Positions 35,809 to 44,402 of a DNA stretch of 62,915 nt are shown here, piece after piece. The stretch covers positions 1 through 62,915 of the forward strand of contig JBCBLF010000003.1 of NCBI GenBank assembly GCA_038520475.1. The letters run 5' to 3'. The translations under genes were made by a program, and so were the position numbers. Below the pieces are notes generated by a model. It was given only the letters and a program-made list of their open reading frames with translations, did not search any database and was not told the DNA's origin. Each line of letters opens with the position of its first letter. The first letter of the stretch is position 1. This stretch comes from JBCCWF01 sp038520475. GTDB taxonomy: Bacteria > Cyanobacteriota > Cyanobacteriia > CAKZMO01.

Positions 35809-36531
35809 TTAAGGAGACAGCCGCGCTTTCTTTGCACGATTGTCTTCATACCAATGGGCAACGGTCGGACACCATTCTTCGAAGCGAAGATAGAGCAGCT
35901 CACAGAATTTTTGAGCTTCGAGCTGTGCGTCCCGTTTCCAGCGCAAGTCTAGAAGGTGCATCAGGCTTCGAGTATTGCAGCTCAACACGAAATTTTGCCT
36001 CGCGTCAAAGGGAATCAGTCCTCGCGCATGTTCTTCAGCGAGTCCCTCTTCAATCCGCTGCTTGTAGCGCTTGCAGGCAGTGAGACACCAACGAATGTCA
36101 TCTTCTCGTTGATCAGCCGTGTATGGGTAGTGCTTACCCTGGCGATTGTCATATTGACCAATGGGGCGGAGGTAGAATACATCCTCAACATCTTTCTTAC
36201 CGTCAGCCACGTCAATGATGCGCTGTCCGGTATATCGGAAGGATTGAACATCAAAGCTGATCCCAACCCGGTGAGTCCGCAGCTGTTGCATCATCGAGTG
36301 GGGAAAGTAGCCCACATTGAGAGTAATTTGTGGATGCTCCAGGGGGCCATAGTGACCTCGGTTTCCAGCAAGGAGATGCTTGATGATGAGGTCACCCGCT
36401 TTTTCTTCATCAGGCCACGTGTTGCGATCATCGACCACATAACCTTCACTGTAGTCTTGGTGCATGGCCGCCCAAATGACCTGCTGAGGATTTGGTGTGG
36501 CGGCGATCGTATCTACGCAGAATTTGTTCAT
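35809..36531 (-). CDS. thyX: Flavin-dependent thymidylate synthase
   Basis: Makes dTMP from dUMP using methylenetetrahydrofolate, NADPH and FAD. The 240-residue sequence holds the ThyX signature as QLRTHRVGISFDVQSFRYTG (near 84-103), a cyanobacterial version of the RHRx7S motif, and the C-terminal SLMHLLDLRWKRDAQLE segment. AGGGAGA precedes the ATG. It follows dcd by 10 bp, so dCTP deamination to dUTP and dUMP methylation are encoded together. It converges on the SYLF gene without a long hairpin between. Confidence 0.96.
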   Translation of the reverse strand: MNKFCVDTIAATPNPQQVIWAAMHQDYSEGYVVDDRNTWPDEEKAGDLIIKHLLAGNRGHYGPLEHPQITLNVGYFPHSMMQQLRTHRVGISFDVQSFRYTGQRIIDVADGKKDVEDVFYLRPIGQYDNRQGKHYPYTADQREDDIRWCLTACKRYKQRIEEGLAEEHARGLIPFDARQNFVLSCNTRSLMHLLDLRWKRDAQLEAQKFCELLYLRFEEWCPTVAHWYEDNRAKKARLSP

Positions 36532-36541
36532 GGTATTCTCC

Positions 36542-37141
36542 CTAAACCTTTGCCAATGTCACGCGTTCAGGTTGGTCTTGGTACTTGCCTCTCCGCGTTT
36601 CATAGCTGACTTGGCAAGGTTCTCCTTCTAAGAACAAGAGCTGCACAATACCTTCATTGGCGTAAATACGGCAGTCTGCACTGGAGGAGTTAGAAAACTC
36701 TAGGGTGAGATGCCCGCGCCAAGCGGCTTCGGCGGGAGTTAGATTTGCAATGATGCCGCAACGGGCATAGGTGCTTTTTCCAATACAAATGACCGTAATG
36801 TTGTTGGGGAGTTCAATTCGCTCTAAGGCAACGCCAAGCCCGTAGGAATGGGCAGGCAGGATGAAAAATTCACCACTATCGTCAGAGTGGAGTGCGGTTG
36901 ATTCTAAATTGTCTGAGTTGAAATTCTTTGGATCAACCACTTTGCCTGGAATGTGACGGAAAATGCGAAACTCAGCGGGTGAAAGACGAAGATCGTATCC
37001 GTAAGATGACAGTCCATAACTGATGACAGGACGCATTGAGCTAACAGTGCCAGAATCCACTTTGCGCACTAGCGCGGGTTCAAAGGGGATGATCATTCCC
37101 TGTTCTGCCATGCGGGCAATCCAAGCATCATTTTTAATCAT
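36542..37141 (-). CDS. dcd: dCTP deaminase
   Basis: Converts dCTP to dUTP, the first step towards dTMP in this gene order. The 199-residue protein contains SSYGYDLRLSPAEF, CIGKSTYARCGI and the catalytic TPAEAAWRGHLTLEFSNS segment with the essential Glu. Length is close to normal. It is the first gene of a dcd-thyX unit, and a tandem 27-bp repeat lies 100-150 bp upstream of its start. Confidence 0.95.
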   Translation of the reverse strand: MIKNDAWIARMAEQGMIIPFEPALVRKVDSGTVSSMRPVISYGLSSYGYDLRLSPAEFRIFRHIPGKVVDPKNFNSDNLESTALHSDDSGEFFILPAHSYGLGVALERIELPNNITVICIGKSTYARCGIIANLTPAEAAWRGHLTLEFSNSSSADCRIYANEGIVQLLFLEGEPCQVSYETRRGKYQDQPERVTLAKV

Positions 37142-37239
37142 GGTGATTTCCTATGGAGATAACGACTTGCAAGATATGAAATAAACGGAAGCATGATACT
37201 AAAAGAGCTTAGACCTACCGAAAACAAGCTCCGAATGTT

Positions 37240-37290
37240 CCAGAGTAGTTGGGTGTTTGAATTTTTCAGGGTAATTGGGCGTTTGAAATA
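37240..37290. repeat. Tandem direct repeat upstream of dcd
   Basis: Two adjacent units, starting at 37240 and 37267, share CAG(A/G)GTA(G/A)TTGGG(T/C)GTTTGAA. They lie between the CobO-like gene and dcd, 99-149 bp before the dcd start. A pair of protein-binding sites is possible. The motif does not match the NrdR box. Confidence 0.6.
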
Positions 37291-37315
37291 GAGGCTCGGA
37301 GAGCAAAGAGTTATC

Positions 37316-37852
37316 TCACACCAGACGATTGCGGCGCAACTCTGTCACTTGATCGGCAATATCAACCAACGAAACAGGCATCTCTGGGCCTGTTAAGATG
37401 ATGTCCACATGTTTTGGACGATGCCGAAGCAATTCGAGCACTTCTTGCTCATTGATGAGCCCAAACTTAATCGCAAGGCTGAGCTCATCGAGAACAACAA
37501 GAGAGTACTTTCCCTGGAGCACCATTTGCTGAGTGTGGCTCCACAGTTCGAGTAAGGCAGAGGTGTCGCTGTCTTCTAAATGAGGGGTATCAATACAGCG
37601 GGGTACATCGCATCGCAGCCAATCAAGATGCTGTCCGAGCTGAACTGGGTTGCCGCACCCCTGGGCAATGCCTCCTTTCAAAAATTGAATGACTAAGACA
37701 GGGTTACCCTGACCAGCAATTCGCAATGCCTGGGCCATCACAGTGGTAAAGAAGCTGCGATGGGAACATGTAAAGACTTGAACCAGACCTTCGACGAGAT
37801 GAGGGAACCTGGGCCTTGAATCATTAAGGGGCTTTTCTAGCTGAGAAACCAT
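37316..37852 (-). CDS. CobO/BtuR-like ATP:corrinoid adenosyltransferase homologue lacking the P-loop
   Basis: A 178-residue relative of cob(I)alamin adenosyltransferase of the CobO type. The core VLVIQFLKGG, the YSLVVLDELSLAIKFGL segment and VDIILTGPEMP match the family. The region where CobO has its GxGKG(K)ST nucleotide loop instead reads VFTCSHRSFFTTVMAQAL, without the Gly and Lys residues. It may bind ATP differently, or have another role. The next genes, dcd and thyX, belong to deoxynucleotide synthesis, where cyanobacteria often use a cobalamin-dependent ribonucleotide reductase; this link is inference. Confidence 0.8.
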   Translation of the reverse strand: MVSQLEKPLNDSRPRFPHLVEGLVQVFTCSHRSFFTTVMAQALRIAGQGNPVLVIQFLKGGIAQGCGNPVQLGQHLDWLRCDVPRCIDTPHLEDSDTSALLELWSHTQQMVLQGKYSLVVLDELSLAIKFGLINEQEVLELLRHRPKHVDIILTGPEMPVSLVDIADQVTELRRNRLV

Positions 37853-38798
37853 AGGCGAACTAACAGTAGGTGTGCTCTTGGTAAAAACAGGCTGTTGTTA
37901 AAGATGCACGCAATACGCAGAACAAGCGGAATGAAAACAGTACTCTTGTATTTGCTTGGACTTATTTTACGCTGACTTTTGCTGAAACGGGCGATCGCCT
38001 TGCACACAAAACCACGAATGGTAGGCTGTGTTGCAATGCTGCACTCGATCACCGTGAGAATAAACAAAATATAGCGTACATATGGGGAAAATACCCGCCA
38101 TCTAACACCAGATATATTACGAATCTGTTGCTATGCTCCCCTAAATCTAGGGTGTATTGGCTGGCTTGCCTTGCTCAGAAATCAATCCGTTGAAAAGCCC
38201 TGTGAAATCGGATGGTTCAGAGCGATCTGCTTCCTTTTTCTTGAGCGATTGCCAATTTGATACGTGGGATTGAAGCCGAGTTTGAGCATCGTAGTCATTT
38301 CTCTAAAAGCCTTTGAATGTAGGGGATTTAGCAAGACACGTGATGATTTTTTCTCGCGGATTTGGTATCGGCAAAATCATCCTTGTGAACGAATCAGACC
38401 CTAGCTTTTTAACAGTCAGCATCATTTCTCTACAGTTCTTTAAGACTGACGCCTTGTCGTATGAGGTGGGCTGAGTTCGTTATGACTTGCAACAATACAT
38501 AAGAATGTATGAGATTAAGTCGGACTTGAGTCCGTTCTGTTCTTGACATTTCTTTGAGATGTCTTTTGGATGCTTGGTTGAAAGCGTTGCATAGCAATGC
38601 CTTTAAAGTCGGTCGCCTCTGCGCAGCGATGCCAAAGCTACCCAGCTAGTGCCCCAATTAGGATGCTAATTTTCAAAGTCAAGTTGGTAAATGAGTATCA
38701 ATGACCAACGTTGCATCCCCCCAGAGAGGATTGCGTTTCAAAGGAATGTGCAGTTCTATGAGCCGTAGAGGTTTGACTTTAAAACTAACTCTACAGCC
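37853..38798. other. 946-bp region without a supported gene
   Basis: Lies between the CobO-like gene (-) and the metal-transport lipoprotein gene (+) and should hold both promoters. No cobalamin riboswitch B12 box or NiCo-type fold was recognised by eye. Noted structures: GATGATTTT/AAAATCATC around 38343-38383 and GTTGGT/ACCAAC around 38684-38710. A frame at 37837-38067 (-) overlaps the CobO-like start and looks spurious. Confidence 0.4.
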
Positions 38799-39674
38799 AT
38801 GAAACATACATATTTAGCTGCTGGAAGCCTCACATTCATTGCCTTTGGTTTAATGTCGGCATGTGCAATGTCAGATACGCCTCAAGGTGAGGATTCCGCT
38901 AACAGCTCTGCAAGTTCAACGATATCTGCTGATTCAAATGAAGCCGGCACACTGGAATTGCGCGCTAACGGAGAAGATTTTGTTCGCCAAGGGTTTGTGT
39001 CTAAAGATGGTTGGGCGATTGAATTTGAACATCTTTATGTCAATTTGGTCGATGTAACAGCTTATCAAACGGACCCTCCCTTCGACCCTGATGCATCAAA
39101 CGAGTTGGACGCTGAGGTCAACGTTGGACTTAACCAGAGCCTGACGGTTGATTTGGCTGAAGGTGGTGAGGATGCAATGCCCATTCTTATTGGGACAACG
39201 TCTGCGCCTGCTGGACAGTACAACGCGTTGTCTTGGAAAATGGCCCCGGCAGATGAAGGCCCTGCTCAGGGCAGCACCATCGTGCTCATCGGTAGCGCAC
39301 AGCAAGGGTCTGAAGTTGTTAACTTCAATATCCAGCTTGATCCCGTCTATACCTATACATGCGGCGAATTTGTCGGAGATGCGCGTAAGGGTATTCTGAC
39401 GGCTGGCGAAACGACAGACGTTGAGGCAACGTTTCATTTTGACCACATTTTCGGAGATGGTGATGCTCCGGCAGAGGATCCAATCAATACCGGTGCCCTA
39501 GGGTTTGAACCCCTCGCAGCTTTGGCATCAGATGGACAGCTCGATGTAAACACCGCGATGCTAGAGCAACAGCTATCAGCTGAAGCCTATAGTGTGTTGG
39601 AAGAAACGGTTGCTGGACTGGGCCACGTTGGGGAAGGACACTGTGCTGAAATTGGTGATCATGCTCACCAGTGA
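38799..39674 (+). CDS. Secreted lipoprotein linked to the nickel/cobalt transporter
   Basis: A 291-residue lipoprotein. The signal peptide ends in a lipobox at LMSAC (Cys21 or so). After a Ser-rich linker comes a beta-rich domain with YTCGEFVGDARKG, then FHFDHIFGDGDAP and a His-rich C-terminal tail (GLGHVGEGHCAEIGDHAHQ). Conserved-looking His, Asp and Cys residues suggest metal binding. It is 45 bp upstream of the NikL-CbiMQO genes on the same strand, so a periplasmic metal-capture role is the natural inference. I do not recognise a characterised homologue. Confidence 0.72.
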   Translation: MKHTYLAAGSLTFIAFGLMSACAMSDTPQGEDSANSSASSTISADSNEAGTLELRANGEDFVRQGFVSKDGWAIEFEHLYVNLVDVTAYQTDPPFDPDASNELDAEVNVGLNQSLTVDLAEGGEDAMPILIGTTSAPAGQYNALSWKMAPADEGPAQGSTIVLIGSAQQGSEVVNFNIQLDPVYTYTCGEFVGDARKGILTAGETTDVEATFHFDHIFGDGDAPAEDPINTGALGFEPLAALASDGQLDVNTAMLEQQLSAEAYSVLEETVAGLGHVGEGHCAEIGDHAHQ

Positions 39675-39719
39675 TAGAGCCGTGAGGCAACGGGCACAGC
39701 ATAGTTAAAGGAAAGACGC

Positions 39720-40229
39720 ATGGCCATAGATTGGGTATGGAAAAGCTGGGTGAAGCAACCGTTAGTGGTCGTGCTGATGGGTGTTGCGGTGATCGCCACG
39801 TCTGAGCGTGCGATCGCCCATGGCACAGCGATTCGTTATCGTGGCGTTTCAGCCATTGAAGTCCAAGCCAACTACGACTCTGGCGATCCGCTTGCCAACG
39901 CTCAAGTGACGGTCTTTGCTCCCGATAACCCATCTGAACCCTGGTTGACGGGAACTACGGACGATCAAGGCCGGTTTATTTTCACCCCCGATGAGGCGAT
40001 CGCTGGCGATTGGGATGTTCAGGTTAGACAGGCAGGGCATGGCGACATTGTCAGTATTCCGCTAGACTCTGTTGACTCTGAATTGTCGACTTTTTCAAGT
40101 GAATGGCTTGGGACATCATCCGGAGTGTCTCCAGCTCAAAAAATCGTGATGATTGCATCCATTATGTGGGGCCTACTCGGCACGGCGTTATTCTTCTCGG
40201 CGAGGATAAAGAAACATGCACATTCCTGA
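39720..40229 (+). CDS. NikL-like accessory subunit of a nickel/cobalt ECF transporter
   Basis: A 169-residue protein with an N-terminal signal or anchor helix, a carboxypeptidase-regulatory-like beta domain (YDSGDPLANAQVTVFAP, then TGTTDDQGRFIFTPD), and a C-terminal membrane helix (IVMIASIMWGLLGTALFFS). This is the architecture of NikL, the accessory component that replaces CbiN in some nickel transporters. AAAGGAAAG precedes the ATG, and the last 14 bp overlap cbiM, indicating translational coupling. Confidence 0.82.
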   Translation: MAIDWVWKSWVKQPLVVVLMGVAVIATSERAIAHGTAIRYRGVSAIEVQANYDSGDPLANAQVTVFAPDNPSEPWLTGTTDDQGRFIFTPDEAIAGDWDVQVRQAGHGDIVSIPLDSVDSELSTFSSEWLGTSSGVSPAQKIVMIASIMWGLLGTALFFSARIKKHAHS

Positions 40230-40917
40230 CGGTATTTTGCCGGCTCAAATTTGTGCTGCCGGGTATGCGCTCGCCGCTCCCATCACTTGGTATTCTCTTA
40301 AACGAATTAATCGACATCCTGACCCAACCGCTGCAATTCCTAAAACGGCTCTATTAACAGCAACCTTTTTTGTAGCGTCCTCGATTCATATTCCAGTCCC
40401 GCCAGTTAGCGTTCATCTGGTGCTCAATGGTTTGCTTGGCGCAATATTAGGTTACTATGCATTCCCTGCCATCTTAATTGGTCTCTTTTTTCAAGCCGTC
40501 ATTGTAGGCCACGGGGGACTCACTACGCTTGGGGTGAATGCGGTCATGATAGGCGTCCCTGCAATCGTGGCTTACTATGTTTTTCAGCTCCGATTTATCT
40601 TAGAACGTCGACTGGGGGCGCGTTGGGTTGTTGGACTGTGTGCCTTTTGCGCCGGTGTTATAGGGATTGCGATCGCCGCTCTCGTTTTTTTTACGCTGAT
40701 TTTGACCACGCTTCCATCCGGTTTTGATATCAGCACTGAACGGTCAGCAATTTATGGTCTCACTCTCGCTCACATTCCGCTGGCTCTTTTGGAAGGTGCA
40801 TTTACCACGATGCTGATTCTATTTCTTAAGCGCGTTAAGCCAGAATTGCTTGACAACCCTTACCGTTCTTCGACCTCACTCTATCAAACTCCAAAAGAAC
40901 CGGCTCCCCGTCCGTAG
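40216..40917 (+). CDS. cbiM: CbiM/NikM substrate-binding subunit of an ECF metal transporter
   Basis: A 233-residue membrane protein. It begins MHIPDGIL; in this family the free N-terminus and His2 coordinate the metal ion. Further family features are the PVPPVSVHLVLNGLLGA segment and the GHGGLTTLGVNA loop. It determines the specificity for Ni2+ or Co2+. The presence of a NikL partner rather than CbiN slightly favours nickel, but this cannot be settled from sequence. It overlaps the NikL gene by 14 bp. Confidence 0.94.
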   Translation: MHIPDGILPAQICAAGYALAAPITWYSLKRINRHPDPTAAIPKTALLTATFFVASSIHIPVPPVSVHLVLNGLLGAILGYYAFPAILIGLFFQAVIVGHGGLTTLGVNAVMIGVPAIVAYYVFQLRFILERRLGARWVVGLCAFCAGVIGIAIAALVFFTLILTTLPSGFDISTERSAIYGLTLAHIPLALLEGAFTTMLILFLKRVKPELLDNPYRSSTSLYQTPKEPAPRP

Positions 40918-41054
40918 TTAGTTCCGCAGTTCTGTCTGTTGTCTCACTGATTCTTTGCTGTCCCAATTTTTCGATCGCGTTACTCCATTCTCACTGCTCG
41001 CTTCGCGTTATCAATTCGCTATCTACGTTCTCCGTTACTGTGTGATTTTTCTCA

Positions 41055-41903
41055 GTGAATTTACAAATCGATGCCTACGCCTATCGTGATTCGGTTATCC
41101 ATCGTTGGAACCCTCGGCAAAAACTGATCGGACTCGTAGCTCTCATTTTTGCCTTTGCGACTGTCGACGCTCTAACGCTCGTTCCTGTCATGGTGGGAAT
41201 CACCATGGGGCTCTATTTATTGTCAAGGCTGCCCCTTTCATTTCTTCGCGATCGCTTAAGATATCCTGGCTTTTTTCTGATAGGTATCGTGTTGCTGTTA
41301 CCTTGGTTATCGGGCGAAACGGTGATTTGGCAATGGAATTGGCTGAGTCTTCGAGAGGAGGGCCTGCTTGCGGTAGCACTCATCGCATCGCGGTTTTTTT
41401 GTATCTTTACCGTGGGGCTTGTGTTGCTGGGTACGATGCCGTTTTTGACGACGATTCAGTCCATGCGATCGCTCGGACTCCCTCATCTACTCGCTGACAT
41501 GACGTTATTGACCTATCGATATCTTTATGACGTCATGTCTAATCTCGCAACCATGAAACGGGCCATGCGGCTACGTGGATTTGGATATCGCCCGGTGTCG
41601 AATTCAACGACTCGAACGCTCTTGTTTATACCCAGACGTCGGACCTTACAATTGCTCGCATCGCTGGCAGGTAGCTTATTTATCCGCAGCTACGAGCAGT
41701 CTGAACATATCTACAAGTCAATGCGCTTGCGTGGCTATGGACAAGCCAACCTACGATCGCCGTCTGATCACCATTCCCAAGGGCGCAGTTATGGTCGGGC
41801 GATCGCTTCTGCACATCCATTACCATTCTGGGCTGACACATTTCTGCTTGGAATGATTTCAGCGATCGCTCTCACATTCATGGCACTTAGCATTTTCCGA
41901 TAA
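41055..41903 (+). CDS. cbiQ: CbiQ transmembrane T component
   Basis: A 282-residue ECF-transporter T subunit: about five membrane helices and two Ala-Arg-Gly-type coupling signatures, MRLRGFGYRP (near 172) and MRLRGYGQAN (near 225). These touch the ATPase and transmit conformational change. The frame starts with GTG at 41055, directly giving the usual NLQIDAYAYRDSVIHRWNPRQKL N-terminus (quoted in part: AYRDSVIHRWNPRQKL). It lies 137 bp after cbiM. Confidence 0.92.
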   Translation: MNLQIDAYAYRDSVIHRWNPRQKLIGLVALIFAFATVDALTLVPVMVGITMGLYLLSRLPLSFLRDRLRYPGFFLIGIVLLLPWLSGETVIWQWNWLSLREEGLLAVALIASRFFCIFTVGLVLLGTMPFLTTIQSMRSLGLPHLLADMTLLTYRYLYDVMSNLATMKRAMRLRGFGYRPVSNSTTRTLLFIPRRRTLQLLASLAGSLFIRSYEQSEHIYKSMRLRGYGQANLRSPSDHHSQGRSYGRAIASAHPLPFWADTFLLGMISAIALTFMALSIFR

Positions 41904-41973
41904 CGACCTCAACGACTGCTGACCTAAACAGCCGAGTCCTTATCCCTATTCTGATGGTTTGACCCCACCCGTT

Positions 41974-42786
41974 ATGACTCAAACACGGTTTCCTCGATCT
42001 TTCGATTCTGATAATTCCAGCATTCACGCATCGTTATATGACTACTCGTCTGTTGCGATCGCTCTTGATGACCTGACGTTTGCGTATCCTCACCATCCAA
42101 AAATTTTGGATGGTATTGACCTCCACATTGGGACCAGTGAGCGAGTTGGTGTTATCGGTCCCAACGGTGCAGGGAAGACGACGCTATTCATGCTCCTTAG
42201 TGGTATTTTCAAACCCACTCAAGGAATGGTTAAGGTCTTTAATGCCCCTGTCATTCCCGGACAGTTTCGTTCCGACATCGGGTTGGTATTTCAAAACCCT
42301 GATGATCAGCTTTTTGCTGCCTCTGTTCGAGATGATGTCGCTTTTGGGCCCGAAAACATGGGTTTACCTCAAGATGAAGTGGATGTTCGGGTCCGCGAAG
42401 CACTGAAGCTAACAGGGATGAGTGATCATGCTGAACGACCGCCTCATCATCTGTCCGGCGGAGAAAAGCGGATGGTGGCAATCGCAGGAGTGATGGCCAT
42501 GTTGCCTCGGCTCATCATTTATGATGAGCCATCTGCCAACCTTGACATGCGTGCGCGACGTCGCCTGATTCAGTTCTTACAACACTCCCATGAGACGATG
42601 CTTATTTCGTCGCATGATTTAGAATTCATTCTCGAAGTCTGCGATCGCGTCATCTTGTTAGATGCTGGGGCGATCGTTGCAGATGGTAAGCCATCTTACA
42701 TCATGGGCGATGAGAATCTGATGCTTGCCCACGGGCTCGAAAAGCCTCACTCACTGATTCCCCACGCTGAGCCTCATCACGGTTAG
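41974..42786 (+). CDS. cbiO: CbiO ATP-binding subunit of the metal ECF transporter
   Basis: The ATPase of the transporter, 270 residues from the ATG at 41974. It has Walker A GPNGAGKTTL, Q-loop VFQNPDDQLF (typical of CbiO/EcfA), signature LSGGEKR and Walker B LIIYDEPSANLD, followed by the H-loop SSHDLEF. A TTG at 41959 would add five residues. It is the last gene of the metal operon; a 33-bp perfect hairpin lies 29 bp after its stop. Confidence 0.95.
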   Translation: MTQTRFPRSFDSDNSSIHASLYDYSSVAIALDDLTFAYPHHPKILDGIDLHIGTSERVGVIGPNGAGKTTLFMLLSGIFKPTQGMVKVFNAPVIPGQFRSDIGLVFQNPDDQLFAASVRDDVAFGPENMGLPQDEVDVRVREALKLTGMSDHAERPPHHLSGGEKRMVAIAGVMAMLPRLIIYDEPSANLDMRARRRLIQFLQHSHETMLISSHDLEFILEVCDRVILLDAGAIVADGKPSYIMGDENLMLAHGLEKPHSLIPHAEPHHG

Positions 42787-42814
42787 AGATATGGCTCATA
42801 CCAAATCCGGAGGT

Positions 42815-42885
42815 GAAAACCAGGTTGAACATTGGGTGCAACTCCCGCATTCCGGGAGTTGCACCCAATGTTCAACCTGGTTTTC
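42815..42885. terminator. Perfect 33-bp inverted repeat between cbiO and an ABC ATPase gene
   Basis: Arms 42815-42847 and 42853-42885 are exact complements over 33 bp with a 5-nt loop. The outer ends carry GAAAAC and GTTTTC. It sits between convergent stop codons (42786 and 42910) and can terminate both directions, though the T tract of four lies inside the stem. It is the longest stem in the window. Confidence 0.8.
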
Positions 42886-42909
42886 TAATTCGTGTAGATA
42901 CTGTCGCGA

Positions 42910-43929
42910 TTACTCGCTGGCATAAACGCCCTGCTGACGAAGCTGCTGTACGAAGAACTCTTCGAGCGTGGGTTGTGCCAGTTGAATGGAAATCAGTTGC
43001 GCATCCATAAGGCTTAGGCTTGCCATAAAGTCAGCCGGTTCACCCTTTAGGTGCCCACACCATGTGCCATCTTGAAGCTCCAAATCGGGTATCCATTGGT
43101 CAAGAACCGATTTACGCCCTCCCTTTACTGCAACGCGATAGACATCGGTGCTGCCCAGTAACTCCTGAATCGCACCTAAACAAATGAGTTCTCCCTTGAC
43201 CAATATTCCAATGCGATCGCAAATTTGTTCAACGTCGGACAGAACGTGGCTGTTGAAAAAGATTGTTTTACCCTGAGCTTTGAGTGACAGAATGATTTCC
43301 CGAATTTGATAACGTCCCATGGGGTCCAGGCCAGACATGGGTTCATCGAGAAACACAAGCTCTGGATTATTAATGAGTGCCTGGGCCATGCCGACTCGCT
43401 GCAACATGCCTTTGGAATATTGCCGAAGCTGCTTTTTCTGTGCTGCTGACCGAGCCAATCCGACGAGGTCAAGCAACTCTGGAATCCGCTTTTTGGTGAT
43501 ACTTTTTGGAAGCTGAAATAGTCCAGCGGTGTATTCTAAAAATTCCCATCCGGTCAAAAAGTCATAGAAATATGGGTTTTCAGGCAAATATCCAACATGG
43601 TGTTTCACTGAGCGATCGCCGAGCGGTTTTCCCAGGAGCGTGCCTTTACCCGATGTCAGACGAATGAGGCCCAGTAGCGACTTGAGCAACGTTGTTTTTC
43701 CTGCTCCATTGGGTCCGAGTAATCCAAACGTTTCGCCTGCAAATACCTTGAGAGATAGATTTTTCAACGTCACAAGTTTCTGGTTCATCCAGAACCCCGT
43801 GCGATACACCTTTCGCAGGTCTTGAACATCGATGACAGTCTGAGCTGGAGCAGTCGGTTTGGAATCAGCTGTGTGGTTAGCAACTGACACCTCAGGCATC
43901 GAGTTAGGAGTCTGTGAAGGAGAATTCAT
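42910..43929 (-). CDS. ABC transporter ATP-binding protein (ABC-2 / GldA-like type)
   Basis: A 339-residue ATPase with Walker A GPNGAGKTTLLKSLLG, Q-loop YLPENPYFYDF, signature RQYSKGMLQRVG and Walker B LVFLDEPMSGLDP. The C-terminal extension (about 240-339) is of the kind found in ABC-2 exporters and ends QQLRQQGVYASE. The N-terminal 30 residues are Pro/Ser/Thr-rich and precede the ATPase fold. No membrane partner gene is adjacent, so it is an orphan here. The substrate is unknown. Confidence 0.92.
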   Translation of the reverse strand: MNSPSQTPNSMPEVSVANHTADSKPTAPAQTVIDVQDLRKVYRTGFWMNQKLVTLKNLSLKVFAGETFGLLGPNGAGKTTLLKSLLGLIRLTSGKGTLLGKPLGDRSVKHHVGYLPENPYFYDFLTGWEFLEYTAGLFQLPKSITKKRIPELLDLVGLARSAAQKKQLRQYSKGMLQRVGMAQALINNPELVFLDEPMSGLDPMGRYQIREIILSLKAQGKTIFFNSHVLSDVEQICDRIGILVKGELICLGAIQELLGSTDVYRVAVKGGRKSVLDQWIPDLELQDGTWCGHLKGEPADFMASLSLMDAQLISIQLAQPTLEEFFVQQLRQQGVYASE

Positions 43930-44171
43930 AAAACCGGTATGAGGACTGACGCAGTGCTGTGAGGTGTCGGCATCGCCTATTACCTACAATATTGAGCTAG
44001 ATACAATGACTGGCCTGAGTCCTAGGTATCAACGGCACTATAGAAGGAAGAGGCCAACTCCAGACCATAACGCCAATACGTAAGGCAATACCACTTTTAA
44101 TCATGCCCACTTTTGTGTCAGTCTAAAGCAATAACAACTGAAATCATGCTGAAGAATTGGACGGTGATTGA

Positions 44172-44402
44172 ATGGATCGATCAAAAATCGTTGCGATTAT
44201 TACGGGGGCGATCGCGCTACTGTTAGGCGTTGCTTATTTAGCAGTGGTTCAGTTTCTAGATTTTCGTGGAGAGATGCTGCCAGCCCCAATCGACTTGCCA
44301 GCGCTCATCCAACCTGTCGCGCACCATCTAGAATACAATGTCAAGCCCGACGGTTTTGAGATCCAACCGATACAAGGTTCCGTGAGTATCGTTCCAGGTT
44401 GA
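44172..44402 (+). CDS. Small single-span cyanobacterial membrane protein
   Basis: A 76-residue frame: short basic N-terminus, one membrane helix (IITGAIALLLGVAYLAVVQFL) and LDFRGEMLPAPIDLP, a sequence of a kind I recall from small conserved cyanobacterial proteins. The last 25 codons run antisense into the 3' end of the Ser/Thr kinase gene (44328-44402), and that part looks less protein-like. The real family may be shorter with this copy extended by loss of its stop; alternatively the overlap is genuine. Confidence 0.65.
   Translation: MDRSKIVAIITGAIALLLGVAYLAVVQFLDFRGEMLPAPIDLPALIQPVAHHLEYNVKPDGFEIQPIQGSVSIVPG

Noticed and set aside
37837..38067. 76-codon frame upstream of the CobO-like gene
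   Set aside because: Overlaps the start of a better supported gene, and its basic hydrophobic sequence resembles translated AT-rich promoter DNA.
38068..38798. Cobalamin or NiCo riboswitch before the metal operon
   Set aside because: Looked for because of the nickel/cobalt transporter, but no B12-box or repeated NiCo core was found by eye. A covariance search would be needed to exclude it.
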